Origin: Thermosulfurimonas marina
GTDB taxonomy: Bacteria; Desulfobacterota; Thermodesulfobacteria; Thermodesulfobacteriales; Thermodesulfobacteriaceae
DNA length: 64,000 nt
Direction: 5' to 3'
Assembly (NCBI RefSeq): GCF_012317585.1
Contig: NZ_CP042909.1
Span: forward strand, 1,699,259-1,763,258
The notes under the pieces: generated by a model
The model's database searches: none
Told to the model about the DNA's origin: nothing
What the model saw: the letters and a program-made list of their open reading frames with translations, nothing else
Program-made: the position numbers and the translations under genes
Shown here: positions 44,857 through 56,793 of the stretch, piece after piece
How the letters are laid out: each line of letters begins with the position of its first letter
How positions within the stretch are numbered: the first letter of the stretch is position 1

Positions 44857-46199
44857 AGCTTTTCGGGACCGACGGTATTCGAGGGGAAGCCAATCGCTTT
44901 CCTATGACCCCGGAGATAGCCCTGAGGGTGGGTCAGGCCGTGGGCTATCTTTTTCGTAATCAGGGACGCCATCGGCGGATTATTATTGGCAAAGATACCC
45001 GGCTTTCGGGATATCTTTTTGAGACCGCGCTGGCCGCAGGGGTGCTTTCCATGGGAGCGGAGGCCTGGCTGGTGGGGCCTTTACCAACCCCGGCCATCGC
45101 CTTCCTTACTCGAGACCTCCGGGCCGAGGCCGGGGTAGTTATTTCCGCCTCCCACAACCCTTACCAGGATAACGGGATCAAGATTTTCGGGGCCGACGGT
45201 TACAAACTTTCGGACGAATTGGAGGCCCGTATAGAGGCCTTGGTGGACTCTAAGGAGATGGAGGAGCATCGGGCGCTAGCCGCGGAAATAGGACGGGCCC
45301 GCCGCATCGAGGATGCCCGGGGCCGCTACATGGTGCATCTCAAACGGGCCTTTCCCGAAGATCTGGATCTTGAGGGCTTAAAGATCGTGGTGGATTGTGC
45401 CCACGGGGCTACTTACCGGGTGGCCCCGGAGATCCTGGAGGAGCTTGGCGCTACCGTAATCCGTCTGGGTTGCTCTCCGAACGGTTTGAATATCAATCAG
45501 GGCTGTGGGGCTACCGCCCCGGAAGTCCTGCGGGAAAAAGTGCTCGCCGAGGGAGCCCACCTCGGGCTGGCCTTCGATGGCGACGGCGATCGCCTGATTG
45601 TGGTGGACGAAAAGGGCCGAATCCTCGATGGTGACCATCTCTTGGGTTTTCTGGCTTTGGTCTTTAAGAGGGAAGGGGGCCTTCCAGGGAACACCGTGGT
45701 GGCCACGGTAATGAGTAATTTGGCCTTGGAAAAATTTCTTAAGGGCCACGGGATCGCTCTCAAGCGGGTCCAGGTAGGAGACCGCTACGTGGTAGAGGAA
45801 ATGCGGAAGGGAGGTTTCCGGCTGGGAGGAGAACAGTCTGGGCATCTGGTGATCCTGGATCGGGCTACCACCGGAGACGGAGTGCTTACCGCCCTGACGG
45901 TGCTTGGAATTCTCCGCAAAGAAGACCGGCCGGCCTCCGTCATAGGAGACCTCTTCGAAAAGTATCCCCAGATCCTGAAAAACGTAAAAGTCAAGGAAAG
46001 AAAACCTCCAAAGGAGGTACCCGGGCTTTCCGAACGTATTGCCCAGGCGGAGAAGATCTTAGGTGAAAAAGGACGGGTGGTGGTGCGGCCCTCCGGAACG
46101 GAACCCAAGTATCGGGTGATGTTGGAAGGGGAAGACCAGGGACTTATCACTCAGCTGGCCGAAGAATTGGTAGAATATATAGAAAAAACCCTGGGATGA
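44853..46199 (+). CDS. glmM: Phosphoglucosamine mutase
   Basis: 448 residues. Starts KLFGTDGIRGEAN; catalytic phosphoserine Ser100 in ISASHNPYQDNGIKIFG; metal loop DGDGDRLIVVD; sugar loop GGEQSGHLV; phosphate site RPSGTEPKYRVMLEG. Converts glucosamine-6-P to glucosamine-1-P for UDP-GlcNAc, feeding peptidoglycan and LPS. Known in other bacteria to bind and inhibit CdaA. ATGA overlap with cdaR and with the microprotein that follows. Confidence 0.96.
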   Translation: MKLFGTDGIRGEANRFPMTPEIALRVGQAVGYLFRNQGRHRRIIIGKDTRLSGYLFETALAAGVLSMGAEAWLVGPLPTPAIAFLTRDLRAEAGVVISASHNPYQDNGIKIFGADGYKLSDELEARIEALVDSKEMEEHRALAAEIGRARRIEDARGRYMVHLKRAFPEDLDLEGLKIVVDCAHGATYRVAPEILEELGATVIRLGCSPNGLNINQGCGATAPEVLREKVLAEGAHLGLAFDGDGDRLIVVDEKGRILDGDHLLGFLALVFKREGGLPGNTVVATVMSNLALEKFLKGHGIALKRVQVGDRYVVEEMRKGGFRLGGEQSGHLVILDRATTGDGVLTALTVLGILRKEDRPASVIGDLFEKYPQILKNVKVKERKPPKEVPGLSERIAQAEKILGEKGRVVVRPSGTEPKYRVMLEGEDQGLITQLAEELVEYIEKTLG

Positions 46200-46336
46200 A
46201 TCTTTCGAAAGATTGGCCCAAGATCCTCTGGATTCTGGCCTTTCTGGCCCTAGGAGGAGGTCTCCTCCGGGAGGGGTATCGTTTGGTCTTCTCCAACGCG
46301 GCCTCGCTCTGTCTTTCCTGTATGGGGCTTCAATAA
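46196..46336 (+). CDS. 46-residue CXXC membrane microprotein (CD1871A-like)
   Basis: Complete short gene in an ATGA overlap with glmM. One hydrophobic helix (about 10-23), a GLLREGYRLVFSNAASLC segment and a C-terminal SCMGLQ, so the tail contains C-L-S-C two residues from the end region. This closely resembles the CD1871A family of CXXC microproteins (helix, then ..KAxxICLxCIGIG at the C-terminus). Members often sit beside 4Fe-4S membrane ferredoxins, as here. The role is unknown; the Cys pair may bind a metal or cluster or take part in electron transfer. Confidence 0.75.
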   Translation: MNLSKDWPKILWILAFLALGGGLLREGYRLVFSNAASLCLSCMGLQ

Positions 46337-46337
46337 G

Positions 46338-47303
46338 GTGAAGCGGGCCCGGAATAAGAGAAATTTCATCCAGTTTCTGGTGGCGGTCTGTGCCAATTCC
46401 TATCTGGGTTTTTTGCTCCGTCCGGGGATTTATGGAGGATGGCTTAAAAACTTCTGTTTTCCTGGGCTCAACTGTTATTCCTGTCCTCTGGCCCTCATGG
46501 CCTGCCCCCTGGGGACTCTGCAGCACCTTTTAGCCTCGGTGCGGGCCCTTCCCCAGACGGTGGCCCGGGCCGCCCTCTATTTCGGAGGGACCTTTCTTCT
46601 TTACGGGCTCCTTTTCGGGAGGCTGGTCTGTGGCTGGATCTGTCCCTTCGGTTTTCTTCAGGAGATGCTTTATCGCCTCCCCGGGCCCAAGATCGCCCAT
46701 CTGCCCCGGACCCTGCGGCATCTCAAATTCTTTCTTTTGGCCACCCTGGTGCTGGGGCTTCCCTTTTTCCTGGTCGGAGAGGTGGGCTATGGCCAGGTCT
46801 GGTTCTGCCGGGTGCTTTGTCCTGCAGGGACCCTCGAGGCCGGTCTTCCTAACCTTCTCCTGGAACCCTCCCTGCGGGGCCTTATCGGATTCGTCTTCTA
46901 CTGGAAAATTTTCCTTTTGGTAATGATTCTCATCTTTTGCGTTCTTTACCTGCGGTTTTTTTGTAAAATATTTTGTCCTTTAGGTCTTCTTTACGGTTTT
47001 TTTAACCGTGTGGGGCTTTTTCGGTTGCGCTGGCAGGAGAAAAGTTGCATCCGCTGCGGGCTTTGTGAGGCCTCCTGCCCTATGGAGCTCGAAATTCCCA
47101 AAGAAATAAATTCCCGAGAATGTATTCGGTGCTTAAATTGTTTATTTTTATGTCCTACTAAATCAATTACTTTTAATAAGTCATATCGATGGGAAAAGGA
47201 GTTTGACCTGGTCCCCTTCTCTGTTACAAAAATAAGACATGAGGCCAGACGGAAGGGCCCCGGACGAGATCCGTCCGGTAAAGATCATTCCGGGCTTTCT
47301 TAA
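46338..47303 (+). CDS. NapH/CcoG-like membrane polyferredoxin
   Basis: 321 residues, GTG start one base after the microprotein stop. About four to five membrane helices with three CX3CP signatures on the helix ends (CGWICPFGF, CRVLCPAGT, CKIFCPLGL), as in NapH, NosR and RdxA. The C-terminus holds two ferredoxin 4Fe-4S motifs (CIRCGLCEASCP and CIRCLNCLFLCP). Family members pass electrons across or along the membrane from quinol or ferredoxin. Its tail overlaps rph by 65 bases. The terminal reductase partner is not in the window. Confidence 0.87.
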   Translation: MKRARNKRNFIQFLVAVCANSYLGFLLRPGIYGGWLKNFCFPGLNCYSCPLALMACPLGTLQHLLASVRALPQTVARAALYFGGTFLLYGLLFGRLVCGWICPFGFLQEMLYRLPGPKIAHLPRTLRHLKFFLLATLVLGLPFFLVGEVGYGQVWFCRVLCPAGTLEAGLPNLLLEPSLRGLIGFVFYWKIFLLVMILIFCVLYLRFFCKIFCPLGLLYGFFNRVGLFRLRWQEKSCIRCGLCEASCPMELEIPKEINSRECIRCLNCLFLCPTKSITFNKSYRWEKEFDLVPFSVTKIRHEARRKGPGRDPSGKDHSGLS

Positions 47304-47946
47304 ATACGCCGAGGGTTCGGCCTTAATCGAGCTCGGCGACACCAAGGTCCTCTGTGCGGTTTCGGTGGAGGAGCGGGTTCCCTCATTTTTAAAGGATACG
47401 GGCTGTGGTTGGGTTACGGCCGAGTATGCCCTTTTGCCCCGCTCCACTGAAAGCCGTACTCCGCGGGAGACCCTAGGGAGAAAAGGCCGTTCCCAGGAGA
47501 TTCAACGCCTGATCGGGCGAAGTTTGCGGGCGGTGGTGGATCTTCAGGCCCTGGGGGAAAGGACCTTGGTGGTGGACTGCGACGTGTTACAGGCCGACGG
47601 TGGCACCCGTACCGCAGCCATCACCGGGGCCTGGGTGGCCCTGAAGCTTGCGGTAAAGACCCTCCTTGAAAGGGGGCTCCTGGAGCGAGATCCGGTGCAG
47701 ACCGCCCTTGCGGCTATAAGTTGTGGAGTGGTGGAAGGAGAGGCCCGGGTAGACCTCAATTATGAGGAAGATCTTCTGGCCGAAGTAGACGCCAATTTTG
47801 TAATGACCGAAGAGGGCCAGTGGGTAGAAATTCAAGCCACGGGAGAAAAAGGGGCCTTTGGGTGGGAAAGGCTAGAAGAAATGAAGGCTCTTGCGGAAAA
47901 GGCCATCCGGCGCCTGATCCAATACCAGAAAGAGGTGTTGTTATGA
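47239..47946 (+). CDS. rph: Ribonuclease PH
   Basis: 235 residues. Family stretches RPDGRAPDEIRPVKI, LPRSTESRTPRE, GRKGRSQEIQRLIGRSLRAV and DCDVLQADGGTRTAAITGAWVAL. A phosphorolytic 3'-5' exonuclease for tRNA end trimming, relevant to the tRNA-Leu here that lacks an encoded CCA. Coupled to rdgB by a 4-base overlap, a common pair. Confidence 0.96.
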   Translation: MRPDGRAPDEIRPVKIIPGFLKYAEGSALIELGDTKVLCAVSVEERVPSFLKDTGCGWVTAEYALLPRSTESRTPRETLGRKGRSQEIQRLIGRSLRAVVDLQALGERTLVVDCDVLQADGGTRTAAITGAWVALKLAVKTLLERGLLERDPVQTALAAISCGVVEGEARVDLNYEEDLLAEVDANFVMTEEGQWVEIQATGEKGAFGWERLEEMKALAEKAIRRLIQYQKEVLL

Positions 47947-48557
47947 GAAAAAAGACCTTGGTCCTAGCTACGGGAAACGAGGGCAAGATTCGAGAACTTA
48001 AGGCCCTTCTTGAGGACCTTCCCCTCAAGATCCTTACGGCTAGGGATTTTCCCGAGGTGGAGCCTCCTCGGGAGATCGGGGAGACCTTTTTTGATAACGC
48101 CTTTCTTAAGGCCCGCCACTGGGCTTTGGCTACGGGCCATCTGGCCCTGGCGGACGATTCAGGTCTCGAGGTGGACGCCCTGGGCGGGGCCCCGGGGGTC
48201 CATTCGGCCCGCTACGCCGGACCAGCGGCTTCGGATGAAGAAAATATCCGCAAACTTTTGGAGGCCTTGAAGGATGTACCTCCAGAAAGGCGCACGGCCC
48301 GTTTTCGGTGTGTGATCATCCTCTACCACCCCGCAGGCCGGTGGCTTAAAGCGGAGGGCGTCTGGGAAGGAATCATTGCTCGGGAGCCCCGGGGAAGTCA
48401 GGGGTTTGGCTACGATCCCGTATTTCTTCCGGTAGAATTCGATCTTCGTAAGACCGCCGCCGAACTCTCTCCCGAGACCAAAAACCGTCTAAGTCATCGG
48501 GGGAAGGCTCTTGCAGCCCTCCGCGAAATGCTTCCCGAATTCCTGGCCGGGCTTTAA
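47943..48557 (+). CDS. rdgB: XTP/dITP diphosphatase (non-canonical purine NTPase)
   Basis: 204 residues from the ATG at 47943. Motifs LATGNEGKIRELKALL, TFFDNAFLKARHWA, LADDSGLEVDALGGAPGVHSARYAG and FGYDPVFLP are the Ham1/RdgB signature. It hydrolyses dITP, ITP and XTP to keep them out of DNA and RNA. Ends 12 bases before tRNA-Pro(UGG), so the tRNA may be processed from the same transcript. Confidence 0.96.
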   Translation: MRKKTLVLATGNEGKIRELKALLEDLPLKILTARDFPEVEPPREIGETFFDNAFLKARHWALATGHLALADDSGLEVDALGGAPGVHSARYAGPAASDEENIRKLLEALKDVPPERRTARFRCVIILYHPAGRWLKAEGVWEGIIAREPRGSQGFGYDPVFLPVEFDLRKTAAELSPETKNRLSHRGKALAALREMLPEFLAGL

Positions 48558-48569
48558 AATGAAAATGTT

Positions 48570-48646
48570 CGGGGCGTAGCGCAGCCTGGCAGCGCACCTG
48601 CCTTGGGAGCAGGGGGTCGGCGGTTCAAATCCGCCCGCCCCGACCA
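48570..48646 (+). tRNA. tRNA-Pro (anticodon UGG)
   Basis: 77 bases with encoded CCA. Acceptor CGGGGCG/CGCCCCG, anticodon stem CCTGC/GCAGG around loop CTTGGGA giving UGG, T arm GGCGG-TTCAAAT-CCGCC. Nearly the same acceptor and D regions as the tRNA-Pro(CGG) at 26992-27068. Confidence 0.95.
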
Positions 48647-48647
48647 T

Positions 48648-48675
48648 TAACCCCCCTCTTCCAAAAGGCCGATAT
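48648..48675 (+). promoter_or_regulatory. Candidate sigma28 (FliA) promoter of motAB
   Basis: GCCGATAT (48668-48675) matches seven of eight positions of the sigma28 -10 (GCCGATAA). A TAAC lies 16 bases upstream (48648-48651), near the expected TAAA at 15. It is 31 bases before motA, a typical sigma28-dependent late gene. Confidence 0.4.
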
Positions 48676-48705
48676 ATTAGGGTAGAATCCCCCTAAGGAG
48701 GCCGC

Positions 48706-49470
48706 ATGGACCTAGGAACGGTTGTCGGATTGGTTCTGGGAATGGTTCTTCTTACGGGCTCCATTCTGGTGGGTGGCCAGATCGGAATCTTTATCAACAT
48801 CCCCTCGCTCCTCATTACCGTAGGGGGGACCATTGCCGCGACCTTCATCCGTTTTTCCCTGGCCGATGTTTTGGGTTCGGTGAATGTGGCCATGAAGGCC
48901 TTCTTTTATAAGCTCAAGCCCCCGGAAGAGGTCATTCAGGAGATCGTGACCCTGGCTAATATCGCCCGGCGGGAGGGGCTTCTCAAACTCGAAAAACAGC
49001 CCATTGAAGACCCCTTCTTAAAAAAGGCCATCATGTTCTGCGTGGACGGACACGAGGCAGACTTTATCGAGGAAGTCCTTTCCAAGGAATTACAACTCAC
49101 CAGTCAGCGCCACGAGACTGGGATCAATCTCTTTAAGTCCATGGGAGATGCGGCTCCGGCCTTCGGGATGATCGGGACCCTCATCGGGCTGGTCCAGATG
49201 TTGACCTCCATGGAGGATCCCAAGTCCATCGGGCCGGCCATGGCCGTGGCCCTTCTGACCACCCTTTACGGAGCCGTGCTGGCTAATCTAGTTTTTCTCC
49301 CCATTGCCGACAAACTTTCTTTAAGGTCCGAAGAGGAACAGCTAAACAAAAAGCTCATCATTGAGGGGGTTCTGGGGATCCAGAAGGGACTCAACCCCCG
49401 AGTCCTGGAAGAGGTCCTTCAGACCTTCCTCCCGCCTAAAAAGCGCAAGGCCGCGGAGGCCGGAGAGTAA
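48706..49470 (+). CDS. motA: Flagellar motor stator protein MotA
   Basis: 254 residues with four membrane helices (about 5-22, 30-50, 148-168, 180-200) and a large cytosolic loop. TVGGTIAATFIRF, then GMIGTLIGLVQML and the helix with the conserved Pro (VALLTTLYGAVLANLVFLPIADKL) are typical. Five copies surround a MotB dimer to form the proton- or sodium-driven stator. Box CCCTAAGGAGG before the ATG. Confidence 0.94.
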   Translation: MDLGTVVGLVLGMVLLTGSILVGGQIGIFINIPSLLITVGGTIAATFIRFSLADVLGSVNVAMKAFFYKLKPPEEVIQEIVTLANIARREGLLKLEKQPIEDPFLKKAIMFCVDGHEADFIEEVLSKELQLTSQRHETGINLFKSMGDAAPAFGMIGTLIGLVQMLTSMEDPKSIGPAMAVALLTTLYGAVLANLVFLPIADKLSLRSEEEQLNKKLIIEGVLGIQKGLNPRVLEEVLQTFLPPKKRKAAEAGE

Positions 49471-49473
49471 TCC

Positions 49474-50241
49474 ATGGCTAAAGAAGAACCAGAAAAGTGT
49501 AAGTGTGAGGGGGGAGCTCCTCAGTGGATGACTACCTTTTCCGACCTTATGAGTCTTCTTATGTGCTTTTTTGTGCTCCTTCTTTCTTTTTCCGAGATGG
49601 ATGTAGCCAAGTTCAAGGAGGTGGCCGGCTCTTTGCGCGAGGCCTTCGGGGTGCAGCGAGAAGAAGTGGTCTTTCAGACCCCCAAAGGACTAGATATCGT
49701 CTCCCGGGAGTTTGAAGCCCGTTTCACCGTGGAAGAACTCCTCGAGCGTCTCAAGGCGGCGGTAAAACTTGAGCTCATCAAGGGCCAGATCCAGATCGAA
49801 AGCCTGGAAGATCGGGTGGTCTTGAGATTGAACAATCGCTTGGTTTTCCCGCCGGGAAGTGCGGAACTAACCCCTCAGGCTAAACACGTCTTGGACGCCC
49901 TGGGTCAGGTCTTCAAACTTTTTGACGGAGAGATCGTGGTCGCCGGGCACACCGACGATACTCCTCCCCGAGGGCGCTTCCGTTCCAACTGGGAGCTTTC
50001 GGCTGCTCGAGCGGTGGCGGTGGTGGAGTATCTCCTCAAGAAGGGTTACGTTTATCCCGAGCAGATCTCCGCCGTGGGCTACGGACCCTCGCGTCCCCTT
50101 TATCCCAACGATACTCCAGAGCATCGGCAGGCCAACCGGCGGGTGGAGATCATTCTTTTACAAAAGAAAAGCCCGGTTCTAAAATATCAGGAGACCTTTT
50201 CCGGAAAGACGGAGCAAGAAATTCTTCCCCGAGGGAGATAA
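49474..50241 (+). CDS. motB: Flagellar motor stator protein MotB (OmpA-type)
   Basis: 255 residues. One helix after WMTTFSDLMSLLMCFFVLLLS, with the ion-carrying Asp24, a plug/linker region, and an OmpA-like peptidoglycan-binding domain (about 120-235; AGHTDDTPPRGRFRSNWELSAARA, GYGPSRPLYPND, ANRRVEI). Anchors the stator to the cell wall. An unusual CKCEGG lies in the short cytosolic N-terminus. The next gene is a PilZ protein. Confidence 0.94.
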   Translation: MAKEEPEKCKCEGGAPQWMTTFSDLMSLLMCFFVLLLSFSEMDVAKFKEVAGSLREAFGVQREEVVFQTPKGLDIVSREFEARFTVEELLERLKAAVKLELIKGQIQIESLEDRVVLRLNNRLVFPPGSAELTPQAKHVLDALGQVFKLFDGEIVVAGHTDDTPPRGRFRSNWELSAARAVAVVEYLLKKGYVYPEQISAVGYGPSRPLYPNDTPEHRQANRRVEIILLQKKSPVLKYQETFSGKTEQEILPRGR

Positions 50242-50242
50242 G

Positions 50243-50779
50243 ATGTCCGAAAAAGAGGCCCGCACCCACGTGAGGATCGACGACCGCATTCTCCTGCGTT
50301 TTAGGCGTTTGACCCCAGAGGAGTTTCAGGAAAAGATGCTCCGTTATCGCACCGGGGAGGAGAGCCCCTGGATCGATCCCCTAAGGCCTCCAGGGGAGGC
50401 CCGTAAGCTTGATTACCACCTCAAAAAATTGCGCGAAAAGAACCGTGACTTGGCGGAAGTTTTAGAAATCTTGGCCCTGAGGATGGATCGTCTGCTCCTA
50501 GATATGAAAGCCGAGGAAATTAGACGAGAATTTCGGGAGATCTCGGCAAACCTTAGCGGAGCCGGTCTAAGAGTTCCCTTGGGGGAGAGACCTCAAGTGG
50601 GAGACCTCTACGAACTGGATATTGGGCTTCTTCCAGAATATTATTTTTTCCGGGCCTACGGAGAAGTAGTACGTTTGGAGGATTCGGAGGTGGCTTTTAG
50701 GTTTGTCTGGATCACCGAGGATGATCAGGACCGTCTAGTTCAGCATGTCTTTCGTAAACAGATCCTCCAGATTCAAATC

Positions 50780-50803
<24 letters not shown>
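50243..50803 (+). CDS. PilZ-domain protein (probable c-di-GMP effector)
   Basis: 186 residues. Helical N-terminal half; C-terminal PilZ-type barrel (about 90-180) with the NLSGAGLRVPLGERPQVGDLYEL segment matching the (D/N)xSxxG motif. The RxxxR partner is not certain; Arg residues occur at about 17-22 and 92-96. The gene follows motB by one base, suggesting c-di-GMP control of the stator, as YcgR does elsewhere. It overlaps the convergent radical SAM gene by 24 bases. Confidence 0.8.
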
Positions 50804-53696
<2,893 letters not shown>

Positions 53697-53721
<25 letters not shown>

Positions 53722-54233
53722 TAGGCTTGATCCTGGCGGGGCTTTCTGCCTGTGCCCCACCTCCCCCTCCTAAGGCCCCGCCCCCTCCCAAGGTTTCTCC
53801 GAAGGAGAAAAAACCTCCTAAACCCCGGGAGGATTTCCAGAATTTGGAGTACGTCTTTTATGAAGAAGGAAGACCCCGCTGGCGGATCGAGGCGGAAAAG
53901 GCCGTGCGGACCGCCGGTCGGATCGAGATGCACCATCCCCGGGTAATCTCTTTACAAAAAAAGGGCCTTTCTGTAAAAGCCCGCAGGGGAGTCTATGAAG
54001 AAGCCCTTGGACGCCTGGTGTTTGAAAGGGAGGTGGTTCTAGCTACCCCCGATCGGGGGACCCTTTACACCGAAAGGCTATCCTATCTTCCCCGGCGAGG
54101 GCTCCTTAAAAGCAGGGCCCCGGTCCTTTTAAAGGATCGGGGGCTTACCATCCGGGGAAGGGGCTTTGAATATCGGCTGGAGGACGGCTTTTTGCGCATA
54201 GAAAAGGGCAGTCGGGTAGAGTTCCATGGATAG
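53697..54233 (+). CDS. lptC: LPS export protein LptC
   Basis: 178 residues from the ATG at 53697 (TGGGAGGGAGT upstream). The N-terminal helix ends in LSAC, a plausible lipobox, followed by a Pro-rich linker (APPPPPKAPPPPK). The LptC/YrbK beta-jellyroll follows from about residue 50 (NLEYVFYEEGRPRWRIEAEKA). It links LptBFG to LptA. A lipoprotein-like N-terminus is unusual; LptC normally keeps a transmembrane helix. Confidence 0.85.
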
Positions 54234-54675
54234 GCGCTTTGGGCTTTTTCTCCTTTTGGTGGTCTTGCCTTTAGTGCTTGCGGCCGTCCCCATTGATATT
54301 CGGTCCGATAAAATGGAGGTCCTTGAGGATCAGGGCTTGGCTATTTTCACCGGGCATGTGGTAGCGCGTAAGGGAGATCTCCATCTCTGGGCCCGGAAGC
54401 TTTATGTTTATTATTCCACGGCCAACGGGACTCGGGAGGTGAAAAAGCTTATCGCCCTGGGAGAGGTACGTATAGAAAAGGGCCAGTGGCGCTCCCTTTC
54501 CGGAAAGGCGGTCTATTTTCGACAGGAGGATCGTCTGGTCCTAGAGGACCATCCCCGGGTCTGGCACGGAAAGGATGAAGTCCGCGGGGACCTAGTCATC
54601 ATTTATTTTCGGGAAAACCGAAGCGAGGTCCTCTCTCGAGGTCGGCCGGTGGAGGCTTATGTCTACACCGACTGA
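54226..54675 (+). CDS. lptA: LPS export bridge protein LptA
   Basis: 149 residues with a cleavable signal (about 1-20, FGLFLLLVVLPLVLAA), then the OstA-like jellyroll (IDIRSDKMEVLEDQGLAIFTGHVVARKGDL ... LVLEDHPRVWHGKDEVRGD). It forms the periplasmic LPS bridge. Overlaps lptC and lptB at its ends. Confidence 0.93.
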   Translation: MDRRFGLFLLLVVLPLVLAAVPIDIRSDKMEVLEDQGLAIFTGHVVARKGDLHLWARKLYVYYSTANGTREVKKLIALGEVRIEKGQWRSLSGKAVYFRQEDRLVLEDHPRVWHGKDEVRGDLVIIYFRENRSEVLSRGRPVEAYVYTD

Positions 54676-55390
54676 GCTGCGGGCCGAGGGCCTGCGCAAG
54701 CATTTTCGTCGCCGGGAGGTAGTGCGCGGAGTAAACCTGGCGGTGCGCACCGGGGAGATCGTGGGGCTTTTAGGGCCCAACGGGGCGGGCAAGACCACCA
54801 CTTTTTATATGATAGCCGGTTTTCTCCGGCCGGATGCCGGAGAGATCCTCCTGGGGGAGACCCGGCTCACCGGGCTTCCGGTTTATTTGCGAGCCCGAGA
54901 GGGTCTAGTCTATCTTCCTCAGGAGTCTTCGGTCTTTCGGCGCCTTACCGTGGAGGAGAATATTCGGCTAGTGCTGGAAGAAAGAAACCTTCCTGCGGCG
55001 GAGGCCCAGGAAATCCTGGAGGAACTTCTAGAATTTTTTGGATTAAAACCTCTGAGGGCCGAGAAGGCCTATCATCTTTCCGGGGGAGAAAGGCGCCGGG
55101 TGGAGATTATGCGGGCCTTGGCGGTAAGACCGCGCTTTCTGCTCTTAGACGAACCCTTTGCCGGGATCGATCCTTTGGCGGTCTCCGACTTAAAGGGGCT
55201 CCTTTCCCGTCTGCGAGAAAAAGGGCTGGGGCTTCTTATTTCGGATCACAATGTGCGCGAAACTCTGGCTATTTGTGATCGGGCCTATATTGTGGCCCAG
55301 GGGGAGATCATCGCCTCTGGCCCCCCGGAGGCCGTGGTGGAGGATCCCCGGGTAAGAGAACTTTATCTGGGAGAGGATTTCCGGATCTGA
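54659..55390 (+). CDS. lptB: LPS export ABC transporter ATPase LptB
   Basis: 243 residues. Walker A GPNGAGKTTT, Q-loop YLPQESSVFR, signature LSGGERRRVEIMRAL, Walker B FLLLDEPFAGIDP and ISDHNVRE. LptB drives LptFG. The lptF and lptG genes are not in the window. Confidence 0.95.
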   Translation: MSTPTELRAEGLRKHFRRREVVRGVNLAVRTGEIVGLLGPNGAGKTTTFYMIAGFLRPDAGEILLGETRLTGLPVYLRAREGLVYLPQESSVFRRLTVEENIRLVLEERNLPAAEAQEILEELLEFFGLKPLRAEKAYHLSGGERRRVEIMRALAVRPRFLLLDEPFAGIDPLAVSDLKGLLSRLREKGLGLLISDHNVRETLAICDRAYIVAQGEIIASGPPEAVVEDPRVRELYLGEDFRI

Positions 55391-55398
55391 GGGAGACC

Positions 55399-56781
55399 AT
55401 GGCCCTAGAACTCAAGACCCAGCTCAAACTAAGGCCGGAACTCATCTTGACCCCTCAGCTCCGGCTGGCCTTAAAGCTTCTTCAGATGAATCGTCTGGAA
55501 CTTGAAGAATATTTACGCACGGAGGTGGAGAAGAATCCGGTCCTGGAACTCAGGGAGGAAGACCTGTCTCTAGAGGCCTTGGCCCCTACGGGAGAGCTAC
55601 ACCAGGACGAAGAGCATCCCTGGGAGGCCCTCTTTGCGGAGGAGTTTTCTCCTTACCCCAGTTTTAGTTTCGAAGAGCCGGAGGAGATTTCCTGGGAGTC
55701 CCGCCTCAAACAAGAAGAGGGACTTTATGAGCATCTGCGCTGGCAACTGACTCTGGCGGCCCTTTCCGAAGAGGATTTACGCCTGGCGGAATATCTCCTG
55801 CGGAATCTCGATGAGCGGGGGTATTTGACCCTCAGTCCGGCCGAAGCGGCGCGGGACCTGGGAGTTTCTTCAGAACGGGTGGAAGAGGTCCGGAGAAAAA
55901 TCCAGTTTTTCGATCCGGTGGGAGTGGCCTCCCTTTCGGTGGAAGAATGTCTCCTGGTCCAGCTTGATTATCTGGGATTTTCGGATAGTTTGGCCGCGCG
56001 CTTGGTGCGAGAGCATTTTCGGGATCTGGCCAAGGGGGTGGATTTTTTGGCGCAGAAATTACAGGTTCCCCCGGAAGAAGTGGCCGAGGCCCTGGAGATC
56101 ATTCGGGGGCTTGAGCCCTTTCCTGGACGGGCCTTTTCTTCGGGCCAGACCCTTTATCTCACTCCGGATGTCATTTTTTACAAGGAGGGAGGGCGTTGGC
56201 GGGTTCGGCTTTATGAGGAAGGCCTTCCTCGTCTGCGCATCAGCCCTTATTATCGACGCCTCCTGGCTGATCCCACCGTGCCCCGGAAGGTAAAGTTTTT
56301 CTTGAGGGACAAATTGCGGGCCGCGGAATGGCTCATGAAAAGCCTGGATCAACGGGGAAAGACCCTTCTGCGGGTGGCCGAAGTCCTGGCAGATCTACAG
56401 AGGGATTTTTTGGAGAAGGGCCCGGCCTATCTTCGGCCCCTCAATCTCCGAGAAGTGGCCGAAAGGGTAGGGGTGCATGAGTCCACGGTAAGTCGGGTCA
56501 CCCATCGCAAGTACGCCGAAACCCCTAACGGTCTGGTGGAGCTCAAATCTTTCTTCCCCTCGGGTCTGAAAAAAATTGGGGGAGGGGCGGTCTCCTCGGA
56601 GGCCGTGAAAGAGTACCTGCGAGAGCTTATATTAAAAGAAAACCCACAAAAGCCTTATACGGATCAAGAGTTGGCGCGGATGCTTTCTCAAAAATATGGG
56701 GTTAAAATTGCCCGCCGAACCGTAGCCAAATACCGGGAGATCCTGGGCATCCCTTCGGCCAGGGTCCGTAAAAAAGTCTAG
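55399..56781 (+). CDS. rpoN: RNA polymerase sigma-54 factor
   Basis: 460 residues. Region I Gln-rich N-terminus (LRPELILTPQLRLALKLLQMNRLEL), core-binding domain, the helix-turn-helix (VGVHESTVSRVTHRKYAETPNG) and the terminal RpoN box ARRTVAKYRE. Requires AAA+ activators such as the one at 35849-37195. The lptB-rpoN-hpf-ptsN-rapZ order is conserved in proteobacteria. Confidence 0.96.
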   Translation: MALELKTQLKLRPELILTPQLRLALKLLQMNRLELEEYLRTEVEKNPVLELREEDLSLEALAPTGELHQDEEHPWEALFAEEFSPYPSFSFEEPEEISWESRLKQEEGLYEHLRWQLTLAALSEEDLRLAEYLLRNLDERGYLTLSPAEAARDLGVSSERVEEVRRKIQFFDPVGVASLSVEECLLVQLDYLGFSDSLAARLVREHFRDLAKGVDFLAQKLQVPPEEVAEALEIIRGLEPFPGRAFSSGQTLYLTPDVIFYKEGGRWRVRLYEEGLPRLRISPYYRRLLADPTVPRKVKFFLRDKLRAAEWLMKSLDQRGKTLLRVAEVLADLQRDFLEKGPAYLRPLNLREVAERVGVHESTVSRVTHRKYAETPNGLVELKSFFPSGLKKIGGGAVSSEAVKEYLRELILKENPQKPYTDQELARMLSQKYGVKIARRTVAKYREILGIPSARVRKKV

Positions 56782-56793
56782 GAGGTCGATTCT

